Assembly: GCF_014699055.1 (NCBI RefSeq)
Contig: NZ_JACXAC010000005.1
Span: forward strand, 1 to 64,000
Origin: Hymenobacter armeniacus
GTDB taxonomy: Bacteria > Bacteroidota > Bacteroidia > Cytophagales > Hymenobacteraceae
Reading direction: 5' to 3'
DNA: 64,000 bases
The position numbers and the translations under genes are program-made. Below, one piece after another: positions 18,771-27,409 of the stretch. The notes beneath the pieces are model-generated. The model was given only the letters and a program-made list of their open reading frames with translations. It made no database searches and was not told the DNA's origin. Numbering within the stretch: position 1 is the first letter of the stretch; the number at the start of each line of letters is the position of its first letter.

Positions 18771-18776
18771 TTTTTT

Positions 18777-18873
18777 AGGGCAGGAGGGTAAGAGGGTTTG
18801 AGGGTAAGAGTTAATAGAACTCTGCCCTTGCCCTAACCTCTCTTACCCTCCTACCCCCATACCCTCCTGCCCT
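18777..18873. repeat. Pyrimidine/purine inverted repeat abutting a start codon
   Basis: agggcaggagggta (18777-18790) pairs with taccctcctgccct (18860-18873); further inward the arms continue imperfectly (gggtaagag / ctcttaccc). One arm is purine-rich and the other pyrimidine-rich. It fills the gap between rbfA and the methyltransferase gene and stops three bases before that gene's TTG codon. Confidence 0.75.
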
Positions 18874-18876
18874 CCC

Positions 18877-19686
18877 TTGTACTACGACCCGATTAAGAAG
18901 ACGCTCGGCCAGGTGTTCAACCGCACGCCGTGGCTGCGCCGGCTGTTTTACCACCTGCTCGACCTGCTGCTGCTGCGCACTTGGCACGTGCACCGCGAGT
19001 TGCGCCGCTGGGCCAAAGGCCGCACCCAGGAGCCACTGAACATTCTCGACGCTGGTTCGGGCTACGGCCAGTACACGTACTGGATGAGCGGGCTGAGTGA
19101 CAAATGGCACATTCTGGCCGTGGACGTGAAGGAGGAACAAGTGGCCGACTCCAACGCCTTTTTCCGCCAGATTGGGCGCCGCAACGTGCAGTTTGCCGTG
19201 CAGGATTTGGTGCTCTACCAGGAGCCCAACTCGTTCGATTTGGCCCTGTCGGTGGACGTGATGGAGCACATTCTGGAAGACGTGGAAGTGTTTCGCAACA
19301 TCCACGCTTCGCTGAAAGACGGCGGCATGCTGCTCATTTCGACGCCCAGCGACCAGGGCGGCTCCGACGTGCACGACGACGGCGAAACCAGCTTCATCGA
19401 GGAGCACGTGCGCGACGGCTACAACATCCGCGAAATTCAGCAGAAGCTCACCACGGCCGGTTTCGAGCGCGTGGAAGCCCGCTACGCCTACGGCGAGCCC
19501 GGCCAGATTTCCTGGCGCCTGAGCATGAAATACCCGATATTGATGCTCGGCAAGTCGAGACTGTTTTTCATCCTGCTGCCCTTCTACTATCTCATCACGT
19601 TCCCTTTTTGCCTGCTGCTGAACTGGCTCGATGCCCGCACGGTGCACGACTCGGGCACCGGCCTCATTGTGAAAGCCTGGAAGTAG
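18877..19686 (+). CDS. Class I SAM-dependent methyltransferase
   Basis: 269 residues starting at TTG (18877), as no ATG or GTG is available between the repeat and conserved sequence. Motif I is ILDAGSGYGQYTYW (about 51-64), an acidic post-I position lies in VDVKEEQ, and the motif IV region is FDLALSVDVMEHI. A hydrophobic segment near residues 225-250 suggests membrane association. Substrate unknown; similar proteins methylate lipids or quinone-like molecules. The unusual start directly beside an inverted repeat suggests the native start region was altered. Confidence 0.82.
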   Translation: MYYDPIKKTLGQVFNRTPWLRRLFYHLLDLLLLRTWHVHRELRRWAKGRTQEPLNILDAGSGYGQYTYWMSGLSDKWHILAVDVKEEQVADSNAFFRQIGRRNVQFAVQDLVLYQEPNSFDLALSVDVMEHILEDVEVFRNIHASLKDGGMLLISTPSDQGGSDVHDDGETSFIEEHVRDGYNIREIQQKLTTAGFERVEARYAYGEPGQISWRLSMKYPILMLGKSRLFFILLPFYYLITFPFCLLLNWLDARTVHDSGTGLIVKAWK

Positions 19687-19790
19687 GGCACAACGCACGG
19701 CCGCGGGCACGCGTTGATGCGCATTCGGTAGCTTTACCCGAAATTGCTTCCTTCTAACCTGCCCGCACTTCTGCCCGCTAACTCGTATTT

Positions 19791-21023
19791 GTGAGAGTCC
19801 CCCTCCTCATTGCCCGGCGCTACTTCCGCTCGAAGAACAAGCGCAACATCATCACCATCATTTCCAACATTTCGATGATTGGGGTGGCGGTGGGCACCAT
19901 GGCGCTGATTATTGTGCTGTCGGTGTTCAACGGGCTGGAGGATTTGGTGCGCACGCTCTACGGCAAATCGGACCCCAACCTGGTGATTTCGGCCACCAAA
20001 GGCAAGGCCTTCGACGTGGACCGCACCTTCCTGATGAAGCTGGAAAACACGCCCGGCGTGGCCCTGCTCACCGAAGTCATTGAGGACAACGCCCTGCTGC
20101 AATACCACGACCGCCAGATGGTGGTGAAAATGCGCGGCCTTTCGGACAATTACTTCGGCCAGAGCCAGATTGACGCCAACATCCGCGAGGGCGACCACCG
20201 CCTGCGCCGCGACAGCCTGGAGTTGGCCCTGGTGGGCGCCGGCGTGCAGCACGAGCTCAGCATTACCCTGAACAACCGCCTGGCGCCCATGCGCCTGCTC
20301 TACCCGCGCAACACGCCCGGCAAAAAAACTCTGCAAATTGACCCCGACAAGGCCTTCAACGAGCAGGACCTGATAGCCGGCGGCGTGTTCCTCATCGAGC
20401 AGCACATCGACGACAGCTACATTTTCGTGCCCCTCGAATTTGCCCAGCGCTTGCTCAACTACGGCACGCGCCGCACCGCGCTCTACGTGAAGGTGGGCCA
20501 GAGCTTCGAGATTGAACAGGTGAAGGAGCAGTTGCGCAAGCAGCTCGGGTCCGATTTCAAAGTGCAGGATTCCGACGAGCAGCACGTGAGCTTGTTCAAG
20601 GCCATTAAGGTGGAAAAGCTGTTCGTGTTCATCACCTTCACGCTCATCCTGCTCATTGCCTCGCTCAACATCTTTTTCTCACTCTCGATGCTGGTCATCG
20701 ACAAGAAAAAGGACATTGCCGTGCTGCTGGCCATGGGCGCCAACCAGAAAACGGTGCGCCGCACCTTCCTCTACGTGGGCGCCATTGTGGCGCTGGTGGG
20801 CGCGGCCACGGGCCTCGTGCTGGGCGTGACGCTGTGCTGGCTGCAGCAGCGCTTCGGCTTCGTGAGCATGGGCATGGCCACGAGCGTGGTGGATGCTTAC
20901 CCGGTAAAAATGCAGGCCTCCGACATCATTTTCACCTGCATGTCCATCATTCTCATCACGCTGGCCGTGAGCATCCGGCCCGCGCTGAATGCCAGCCGCC
21001 TGGACGTGCGCGAGAATTTGTAA
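19791..21023 (+). CDS. FtsX/LolC-LolE-type ABC transporter permease
   Basis: 410 residues with a GTG start. TM1 at about 22-45 (MIGVAVGTMALIIVLSVFNG) is followed by a large periplasmic MacB-PCD-like domain (about 46-270) and three TMs (about 275-300, 320-350, 375-395) with the conserved cytoplasmic segment KKKDIAVLLAMGANQKTVRR. This is the layout of LolC/E, which extract lipoproteins from the inner membrane with the LolD ATPase. No ATPase gene is adjacent. It lies two genes after rbfA. Confidence 0.88.
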   Translation: MRVPLLIARRYFRSKNKRNIITIISNISMIGVAVGTMALIIVLSVFNGLEDLVRTLYGKSDPNLVISATKGKAFDVDRTFLMKLENTPGVALLTEVIEDNALLQYHDRQMVVKMRGLSDNYFGQSQIDANIREGDHRLRRDSLELALVGAGVQHELSITLNNRLAPMRLLYPRNTPGKKTLQIDPDKAFNEQDLIAGGVFLIEQHIDDSYIFVPLEFAQRLLNYGTRRTALYVKVGQSFEIEQVKEQLRKQLGSDFKVQDSDEQHVSLFKAIKVEKLFVFITFTLILLIASLNIFFSLSMLVIDKKKDIAVLLAMGANQKTVRRTFLYVGAIVALVGAATGLVLGVTLCWLQQRFGFVSMGMATSVVDAYPVKMQASDIIFTCMSIILITLAVSIRPALNASRLDVRENL

Positions 21024-21142
21024 GCCCGGCGGCATCCTGCCGCGCTGCCAGCCGTAAGGGCTAAGCCCGCTCCTGGGCTGCCAAGCTCCGCCGTGCATAT
21101 TTCCGCTTTCGGCCCTACCTTGCGCCTTCCGCGTGCCCGGCT

Positions 21143-24121
21143 ATGAAAGTATCTACCGCAGAACCGTTTCAAATCGTTTACTCGCTCTTCGAGCACGAGT
21201 TCCTCGGCCACTTGTTTGCGGCCTACGTGGTACAGCTCGGCCCGCGGGGCCAGCTCACGCTGCAGCACCAAACCGTGTCGGGCAAAAACGCGCACGAGTT
21301 TGCCGCCGGCCTCGACGCCACCGACTTTGAGCTGGTGGAGTTGTGTGACCAGATTCAGCAGGAGGCAGTGGTGAAAGAATTCTGGCCCCGCAAAATCGCG
21401 ACGGCCGAGTTTTTCCTCAAAACCTACAACGCCGAAAAGGGCGACAAGCCGCTGCAGGAAGCCATTTCCAAGCACGTGCAGGCGCGCATGGCGGGCATTC
21501 TGGCCCGGCTGACGGGCAAGCAGGTGTTCATCATGGGCCGCGACGGCGAGCCGACCTGGAAGGAAATCGGCATGGCGCCGGCCAAGGCGTCCATCCTCTT
21601 CCACTTCCGGCGCAACGAGGAAGGCACGCACTATTTCCCCACCATTCAGTACCAGGGCCAGAAGCTCGATTTTCAGTACAAAGACGCCGTGCTGGTGTGC
21701 CTGCAGCCCGCTTGGCTGCTGCTGAACGACCTGCTCTACACCTTCCGCACCGAAGTGGACGGCAAGAAGCTGCTGCCGTTTTTGAAAAAGAAATTTATTG
21801 TGGTGCCCCGCAACGTGGAAGAAAGCTACTTCCAGAAGTTTGTGGCGCCGCTCATGGAGTCGTTTGAGGTGCACGCCCGCGGCTTCGACATTCGCTCGGA
21901 GCGCTACGTGGCGCGGCCGCGGCTCACGTTCAGCGACACCATTCCGGCGCCGCCCGCGCCCGAAGCGCCCGTGCGCCCGCCGGGCCCGCCGCGCCGGGGC
22001 CGCATTCCGCTGCCCAAGCCGGTGGCGCCCCTGCTCACCGGTGCCGAAACCGAGCAGATTCACTTCGAACTCAGCTTCCGCTACGGCCCGCACCTGATGC
22101 CCTTGGGCACCAACAAGCCTGTGAGCGTGCACCTGGAAAAAACGGCTGACAGCTACGTGTTCCACCGCCTGCTGCGCAACCCCGAGCAGGAACAGGCCAC
22201 CGTGGAAGAGCTGCGCGCCCGCTCGCTCACCGTGGAAAACGGCCACGCCACCCTGCCCAAAGCCGAAGCTTTCCGATGGCTGCACGACAACACCCCGGCC
22301 CTGGCCGAGCTGGGCTACACGGTGGAGGCGGCCGACTCGGCCACCAAGAGCTACTTCATTGGGCCCACCAGCGTGCACGTGGGCATTCAGGAGGCCGGCG
22401 ACTGGTTCGACGTGCGCGGCACGGTGCGTTTTGGCGACATTGAAGTGCCGTTTATTCGGCTGCGCGGGCACATTTTGCAGCGCCGTCGCGAGTTCAAGCT
22501 GCCCAACGGCCAGATTGCCATCATTCCTGAAGAGTGGTTTACGGACTATCTGGAGCTATTTGCCTTCGGCGAAGAAACCGAAGACGGCCTGAACCTGCGC
22601 CGCCACCACCTGGCCTTGGTGGCCGACCTGCAAAGCAACGAGCTGGCCACCGTGCGCATGGGCCGCAAGCTGGAAAAGCTGCGCGACTTTGCCGAGGTGG
22701 AAGACCACCCGCTCCCGCTGGGCTTCCAGGGCGAGCTGCGCCCCTACCAGAAGGCCGGCTACAACTGGCTGCGCTTCGTGCAGGACTTCCACTTCGGCGG
22801 CTGCCTGGCCGACGATATGGGCCTGGGCAAGACCATTCAGACGCTGGCCATGCTGCAGCACCGCCACGAAAGCGGCGAAAACCAGGGCGCGGCCTCGCTG
22901 CTGGTGCTGCCCACGTCGCTGGTGTTCAACTGGCTGACGGAAGCCGAGAAGTTTACGCCCGACCTGCGCATTCTGGCCTACACCGGCACCTATCGCGACA
23001 AAAACCCCGACCGGTTTGCCGACTACGACGTGGTGCTGACCAGCTACGGCATCGTGCGCCTCGATACGGAATTGCTGGCCAGCTACAAGTTCGATTACGT
23101 GATTCTAGACGAGTCACAGGCCATCAAGAATCCGTCGAGCACCACCTCGCAGGCCGTGCGGCAGCTGCGCTCCAAGCACCGGCTCATCCTCACGGGCACG
23201 CCGGTGGAAAACAGCACCATGGACTTGTGGTCGCAGATGTCGTTCATCAACCCCGGTTTGCTGGGCACGCAGGCATTTTTCCGCAAGGAGTTCCTCAAGC
23301 CCATCGAAAAGCACCAGGATGAAGGCCGCACGCGGCGCCTGCACGCGCTTATCAAGCCCTTCATTCTGCGCCGGCACAAGGCCCAGGTAGCGAAAGAATT
23401 GCCCGAGAAAACCGAGCAGCTCAGCTACTGCCCCATGACGGAGGAGCAAGCCCACGCCTACGAGGAAACCAAAAGCTTCTACCGCAACAAGATTCTGCAA
23501 AACCTGGACGAGCACGGCCCGGCCAGCACGCAGTTTCTGCTGCTGCAAGGGCTCACGCGCCTGCGCCAGATTGCCAACCACCCGCGCCTCGCCGACGAAA
23601 ACTACACCGGCGAATCGGGCAAGCTGCGCGAAGTGCTGCGCATGATTCGCAACGTGGTGGCCGAGGGACACAAGGTATTGGTGTTTAGCCAGTTTGTGCA
23701 GCACTTGGCGCTGGTGCGCGCGGCGCTCGATGAGCGGCAGCTGGAGTACGCTTACCTCGACGGCGCCACCCGCGACCGGCCCGCCGAGGTGGCCCGTTTT
23801 CAGGAAACCGAGGACCTGCGCATCTTCCTCATCAGCCTCAAAGCCGGCGGCGTGGGCCTCAACCTCACCGCCGCCGACTACGTGTTCATCCTCGACCCGT
23901 GGTGGAACCCCGCCGTGGAAGCCCAGGCCGTGGACCGCGCCCACCGCATCGGCCAGCAGCGGCCGGTGTTCACTTACAAGTTCATCTCGCAGGGCACGGT
24001 GGAAGAAAAAATTCTGGCCCTGCAGCGCCGCAAGCTGGCGCTGGTGAGCGAGTTGATTGCGACCGACGAGGCCGTGATAAAGCACCTCACGCGGGCCGAT
24101 ATTGAGGAGCTGCTGGGCTAA
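21143..24121 (+). CDS. SNF2/RapA-type DEAD/DEAH-box helicase
   Basis: 992 residues. The N-terminal half (1-530) is an accessory region without a recognised motif, including a Pro-rich linker near 270-290. The C-terminal half is a Swi2/Snf2 ATPase: motif I DDMGLGKT near residue 556, motif II DESQ near 655 (usually DEAH/DEGQ), motif III LTGTPVENS, and in lobe 2 LKAGGVGLNL and QAVDRAHRIGQ. Such bacterial enzymes translocate on double-stranded DNA and remodel DNA-protein complexes or recycle RNA polymerase. Probably a stand-alone gene. Confidence 0.95.
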   Translation: MKVSTAEPFQIVYSLFEHEFLGHLFAAYVVQLGPRGQLTLQHQTVSGKNAHEFAAGLDATDFELVELCDQIQQEAVVKEFWPRKIATAEFFLKTYNAEKGDKPLQEAISKHVQARMAGILARLTGKQVFIMGRDGEPTWKEIGMAPAKASILFHFRRNEEGTHYFPTIQYQGQKLDFQYKDAVLVCLQPAWLLLNDLLYTFRTEVDGKKLLPFLKKKFIVVPRNVEESYFQKFVAPLMESFEVHARGFDIRSERYVARPRLTFSDTIPAPPAPEAPVRPPGPPRRGRIPLPKPVAPLLTGAETEQIHFELSFRYGPHLMPLGTNKPVSVHLEKTADSYVFHRLLRNPEQEQATVEELRARSLTVENGHATLPKAEAFRWLHDNTPALAELGYTVEAADSATKSYFIGPTSVHVGIQEAGDWFDVRGTVRFGDIEVPFIRLRGHILQRRREFKLPNGQIAIIPEEWFTDYLELFAFGEETEDGLNLRRHHLALVADLQSNELATVRMGRKLEKLRDFAEVEDHPLPLGFQGELRPYQKAGYNWLRFVQDFHFGGCLADDMGLGKTIQTLAMLQHRHESGENQGAASLLVLPTSLVFNWLTEAEKFTPDLRILAYTGTYRDKNPDRFADYDVVLTSYGIVRLDTELLASYKFDYVILDESQAIKNPSSTTSQAVRQLRSKHRLILTGTPVENSTMDLWSQMSFINPGLLGTQAFFRKEFLKPIEKHQDEGRTRRLHALIKPFILRRHKAQVAKELPEKTEQLSYCPMTEEQAHAYEETKSFYRNKILQNLDEHGPASTQFLLLQGLTRLRQIANHPRLADENYTGESGKLREVLRMIRNVVAEGHKVLVFSQFVQHLALVRAALDERQLEYAYLDGATRDRPAEVARFQETEDLRIFLISLKAGGVGLNLTAADYVFILDPWWNPAVEAQAVDRAHRIGQQRPVFTYKFISQGTVEEKILALQRRKLALVSELIATDEAVIKHLTRADIEELLG

Positions 24122-24290
24122 GCAAGGGCCGACGCGGCCGCAACCGCCTGGAGCAGGGGGCGCGGCAGGCCCGCCTTTATGCGCAGCGCGGGTGGCTACG
24201 CTACATTTTTTCAGCGAGAAGGGCGTTTCTTTGCTGAGAACGAGGATTTTTGGTCTTTGTCGGTGTTGCTGACGTCCGAGCTGCTATTCT

Positions 24291-26267
24291 ATGAAAGCCT
24301 TTTGGGCACTGGTGCTGATTTTGCTTCCGTTGGGGCTGCGCGCGCAGGCGGAAAAAGCCGTGCCCACTGCAACCTACACCGACGCGGACGGCCGCTTCAC
24401 GCTGACATACCCGCGCACCTGGCAGCTGCGGCCCAACGCTTCGGGGGCCGAAGCGGCGTTTTACGCGCCCGCCACGGGCCAGCCCGTGCCGGCCGTGGTG
24501 ACGGTGACGGCCCGCCCCCTGCCCGACGACCTGAAGGACCGGCCCCTGACCGGCCCCGGTAGCCAAGACTCGCTCTGGCGCACGCTGCTGCGCCTGCCCC
24601 ACGTGTACGTGGTGCGCCTGGAGCAGAAAAACTACGGCCGCTACGAAGAGGTGCGCTACGACTACACCTACGCGCCCGTAGCGGGGCTGCCGGGGCGCCT
24701 GCACGTGGCCGGCCGGCGCATCTGGCGCGTGGGCTACGAGTTTCAGGTAGAATACCGGGCGGCCACCACCGAAGACGGCCGCTGCCTGACCGAAGGCCTG
24801 CAGCTACTTGATTCCTTTGGCTTTACCAGCAAGTCCATCACCAGCCGGCGCTACGTGGACCAGGTGTGCGACGGCAAAATGTACGGCATCGCGGCCATGA
24901 CCCGTCGCACCGGCCAGTGGGAAGACGATTGCCGCTCCATCCACGAGTTTTCGACCGAAGACGTGTCCGAACTGGCCACGGTGCACCGCAATGTGCTGCC
25001 TTTCCAATCGTACGCGCTGGCCAAGGGCTTCGACAACTGCCTGTATTCGGTCACGAAATCGCCCACCGACCGGCCCGAGCTGGTGTACCGCTACGACCCC
25101 ACCACGCGGCGCGGCGCCTTCACCACCTGGCAACTGCCCGCGCAGGGCCCCACCAACGTCTGGATTTCGGCCGCCACCGACGAACGCGGCGACCTGTACT
25201 TTCTCACCTCCGATGCCAACCAACTGGTGAAGGTGAGCCCCGCCGAGGGCGGCACCGTGACCGTGCTCTGGCAGAAAGACCCCACCCAGCAAGCCGCCTA
25301 CTACCCCAGCATTGCCTTCGACGGCGCGGGCACGCACGGCAACTTCTGCCTCGACGACGCCAACACCGTGTACATGGTGTACAGCACGGACGGCTCATTG
25401 GTGCGCGTGGACGTGAACACCCAGCGCCCCGCGCCCGAGCTGCTGGCCCTCACGGGCTTGCCCAAGCGCGGCGGCTACAGCGACGTGCTGCTGCAAAACG
25501 ACGAGTCGGGCCGGCGGCGCATGTACCTGGCCGGCCCGCACGCCCTCTACAAGGTGGACCTGGCGCGGCGCAAGGCCAGCCTGGCCCGGCGCGGCACCTA
25601 CACCGACCTGGCGGGCTGCAACCTGTTTCGGGTGGCTTACCGGGCGGCCCCGCCGCTGCCCAGCGCCACCGTGCCCTGGCGCGGCCGCGTGCTGAACGCC
25701 GCCACCTACCAGCCCCTGACCGCGGCCGAGCTGCACATTGGCCGCGAAAGCGCGTCGGCGGTGGTGTCGCTTTCCACCGATGGCCGCTTTTCGTACGGCG
25801 CGGCCCCGGGCAAGCCGTATTTCTACAAAGCGCAGCTGGCCGGTTTCGTCGACGCCGACAGCAGCTGGACGGTGGGCGCCGGCCCCACCGTGCACGACAT
25901 TCTGCTGCAGCCCCTGGCCGTGGGCACCACCCTGCCGCTGGCCAACGTGCAGTTTGAGCAGGGCCAGGCCGTGCTGCTGCCGGGCTCGGCCCGCGCCCTC
26001 AACCAGCTGGTGGCGATGATGACCGACAACCCGCGCCTGACCATTGAACTGCGCGGCCACACCGACAACGTGGGCGAGCCCGCCAAAAACGTGGTGCTCA
26101 GCGAGGAGCGGGTGGCGGCGGTGAAGGCCTACCTGGTGGCCCACGGCGTGGCCGAAAGCCGCATCACCGGCATCGGTTTCGGCGGGGCCAAACCCGCCGC
26201 CAGCAACGCCCAGGAAGTCACCCGCAAGCTGAACCGGCGGGTCGAGTTTCGGGTGACGGGGATATAA
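24291..26267 (+). CDS. Multi-domain OmpA-family envelope protein
   Basis: 658 residues. Signal peptide (AFWALVLILLPLGLRAQ); a PsbP/DUF1795-like domain (about 25-180, with FTLTYPRTWQL); a beta-propeller-like region with repeated WISAATDERGDLYFLTSD-type blades (about 195-455); a carboxypeptidase-regulatory or Ig-like domain (about 465-540); and a C-terminal OmpA peptidoglycan-binding domain (about 550-655) with RGHTDNVG and NRRVEF. The OmpA end should tether it to peptidoglycan while the propeller binds an unknown ligand. The domain order is unusual. A standalone gene; boundaries were judged by eye. Confidence 0.85.
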   Translation: MKAFWALVLILLPLGLRAQAEKAVPTATYTDADGRFTLTYPRTWQLRPNASGAEAAFYAPATGQPVPAVVTVTARPLPDDLKDRPLTGPGSQDSLWRTLLRLPHVYVVRLEQKNYGRYEEVRYDYTYAPVAGLPGRLHVAGRRIWRVGYEFQVEYRAATTEDGRCLTEGLQLLDSFGFTSKSITSRRYVDQVCDGKMYGIAAMTRRTGQWEDDCRSIHEFSTEDVSELATVHRNVLPFQSYALAKGFDNCLYSVTKSPTDRPELVYRYDPTTRRGAFTTWQLPAQGPTNVWISAATDERGDLYFLTSDANQLVKVSPAEGGTVTVLWQKDPTQQAAYYPSIAFDGAGTHGNFCLDDANTVYMVYSTDGSLVRVDVNTQRPAPELLALTGLPKRGGYSDVLLQNDESGRRRMYLAGPHALYKVDLARRKASLARRGTYTDLAGCNLFRVAYRAAPPLPSATVPWRGRVLNAATYQPLTAAELHIGRESASAVVSLSTDGRFSYGAAPGKPYFYKAQLAGFVDADSSWTVGAGPTVHDILLQPLAVGTTLPLANVQFEQGQAVLLPGSARALNQLVAMMTDNPRLTIELRGHTDNVGEPAKNVVLSEERVAAVKAYLVAHGVAESRITGIGFGGAKPAASNAQEVTRKLNRRVEFRVTGI

Positions 26268-26290
26268 GCCAGCAGTCGAATAAAGGCTGG

Positions 26291-26388
26291 CATGCAGAGC
26301 GCCGCGAAGCATCTCGCGGGCTCGCACAAATCAATACCGCGGCAAATTGGGTTACCACCGAGCGAGATGCTTCGCGGCGCTCTGCATG
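26291..26388. repeat. Long hairpin repeat (27-bp perfect arms), family B-like
   Basis: Arms 26291-26317 and 26362-26388 are perfect inverted copies, starting catgcagagcgccgcgaagc. It is related in layout to the elements at 38568, 48380 and 54257, which share the GAAGCATCTC core. It lies between the OmpA gene and the SRPBCC-like gene. Confidence 0.9.
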
Positions 26389-26411
26389 ACGTTATTTCTT
26401 CTCCTTGCTCT

Positions 26412-26852
26412 ATGCTGGTAACTCTTCGAACTGCCGTACCCCAATCGCCGGCCCGGGTGATGGCGGGCTTCACGCGGGCGCTGTTTGAGGCGCTGGCGCC
26501 GCCGTTTCCCAAGCTGCGGGTGCTGCGCTTCGACGGCTGCCACACCGGCGACCATGTTGAAATCGAACTGAATACCGGCGTAAAAAAGCTGCGCTGGACT
26601 TCGCTGATTGTGGACGACGGCGTGCAGCCCGACGGCACGCATTTCTTCGTCGACGAAGGCCAGATACTGCCGCCGCCGCTACGCTACTGGCGTCACCGCC
26701 ACCTCATCCAGCCCGGCCCCAACGGCGGCAGCGTGATTGTGGATGCGCTGGAATACCGCACGGCTTCGCCCTGGCTCGACCGCCTGCTGTACCCCGCCAT
26801 GTGGGCGCAGTTTGCCTGGCGGCGGCCCATCTACCGGCGTTGGTTTACATAG
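26412..26852 (+). CDS. SRPBCC-like ligand-binding protein
   Basis: 146 residues from the ATG at 26412; an earlier reading would pass through the hairpin repeat. The pattern of alternating strands, a His/Arg-rich WRHRHLI segment and the C-terminal helix (WLDRLLYPAMWAQFAWRR) resemble the START/SRPBCC hydrophobic-ligand fold. No catalytic motif. Cytoplasmic. Function unknown; it may bind a lipid or pigment-like molecule. It ends 8 bases before the convergent GNAT gene. Confidence 0.65.
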   Translation: MLVTLRTAVPQSPARVMAGFTRALFEALAPPFPKLRVLRFDGCHTGDHVEIELNTGVKKLRWTSLIVDDGVQPDGTHFFVDEGQILPPPLRYWRHRHLIQPGPNGGSVIVDALEYRTASPWLDRLLYPAMWAQFAWRRPIYRRWFT

Positions 26853-26860
26853 CGCCCGCG

Positions 26861-27331
26861 CTACAGGTCCAGCACCATGCGCACGTCGCCGGGATGGCCC
26901 GGGATGAGCGCCGCCGGCCGGAAGCCCAGCTTGTCGTACAGCTTCAGGGCCGGCAGCAGCGTCGAGATGGAAAGCACCTCCACGCGGCGCGCGCCCAGCT
27001 GCCGGGCCTTGCCCAGCATGCCCTGCCCCAGCGCCCAGCCAATGCCGCGGCGCTGCGCGGCCGGGGCCACGGCCAGCCGGGCCAGCTCAAACACGCCGTC
27101 GTGCTCCTTCACCAAGGCGCAGGTGCCCACGATTTCGCCCTCGCACACGGCCATCAGGATGTGGCCGCCGCGCTCCAGAATGTACTGCTGGGGGTTTTCT
27201 ACCGGCTGGCGGTCGGGCCCTTCGATGTAGAAGTAGCGCGTAATCCACTCATAATCGAGCTCGTGGTTGAGGGCTTCGAAAGCCGGGCGATGCGCGGGCT
27301 CAAAATCGATGATGGAAACGCCGGTGGGCAT
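26861..27331 (-). CDS. GNAT family N-acetyltransferase
   Basis: 156 residues from the ATG at 27331; a much longer upstream reading is antisense to the next gene and rejected. Motif A is ELARLAVAPAAQRRGIGWAL, the acetyl-CoA phosphate-binding R/Q-x-x-G-x-G/A signature, and motif B is LKLYDKLGFRPA. Substrate not identifiable. Its start lies 78 bases from the divergent rlmI start. Confidence 0.9.
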   Translation of the reverse strand: MPTGVSIIDFEPAHRPAFEALNHELDYEWITRYFYIEGPDRQPVENPQQYILERGGHILMAVCEGEIVGTCALVKEHDGVFELARLAVAPAAQRRGIGWALGQGMLGKARQLGARRVEVLSISTLLPALKLYDKLGFRPAALIPGHPGDVRMVLDL

Positions 27332-27394
27332 GGGTGGGAGCGGGAAGGGAAGGACGAAGGAACCGAGGCTGCAAAGTTCGCACACAGCGGGCCG

Positions 27395-27402
27395 TACCTT
27401 TG
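27395..27402 (+). promoter_or_regulatory. -7 box close to the rlmI start codon
   Basis: TACCTTTG ends 7 bases before the ATG at 27410, so the transcript should start at or next to the start codon. No good -33 TTTG is seen at 19-21 bases. Confidence 0.5.
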
Positions 27403-27409
27403 CAGGCCT

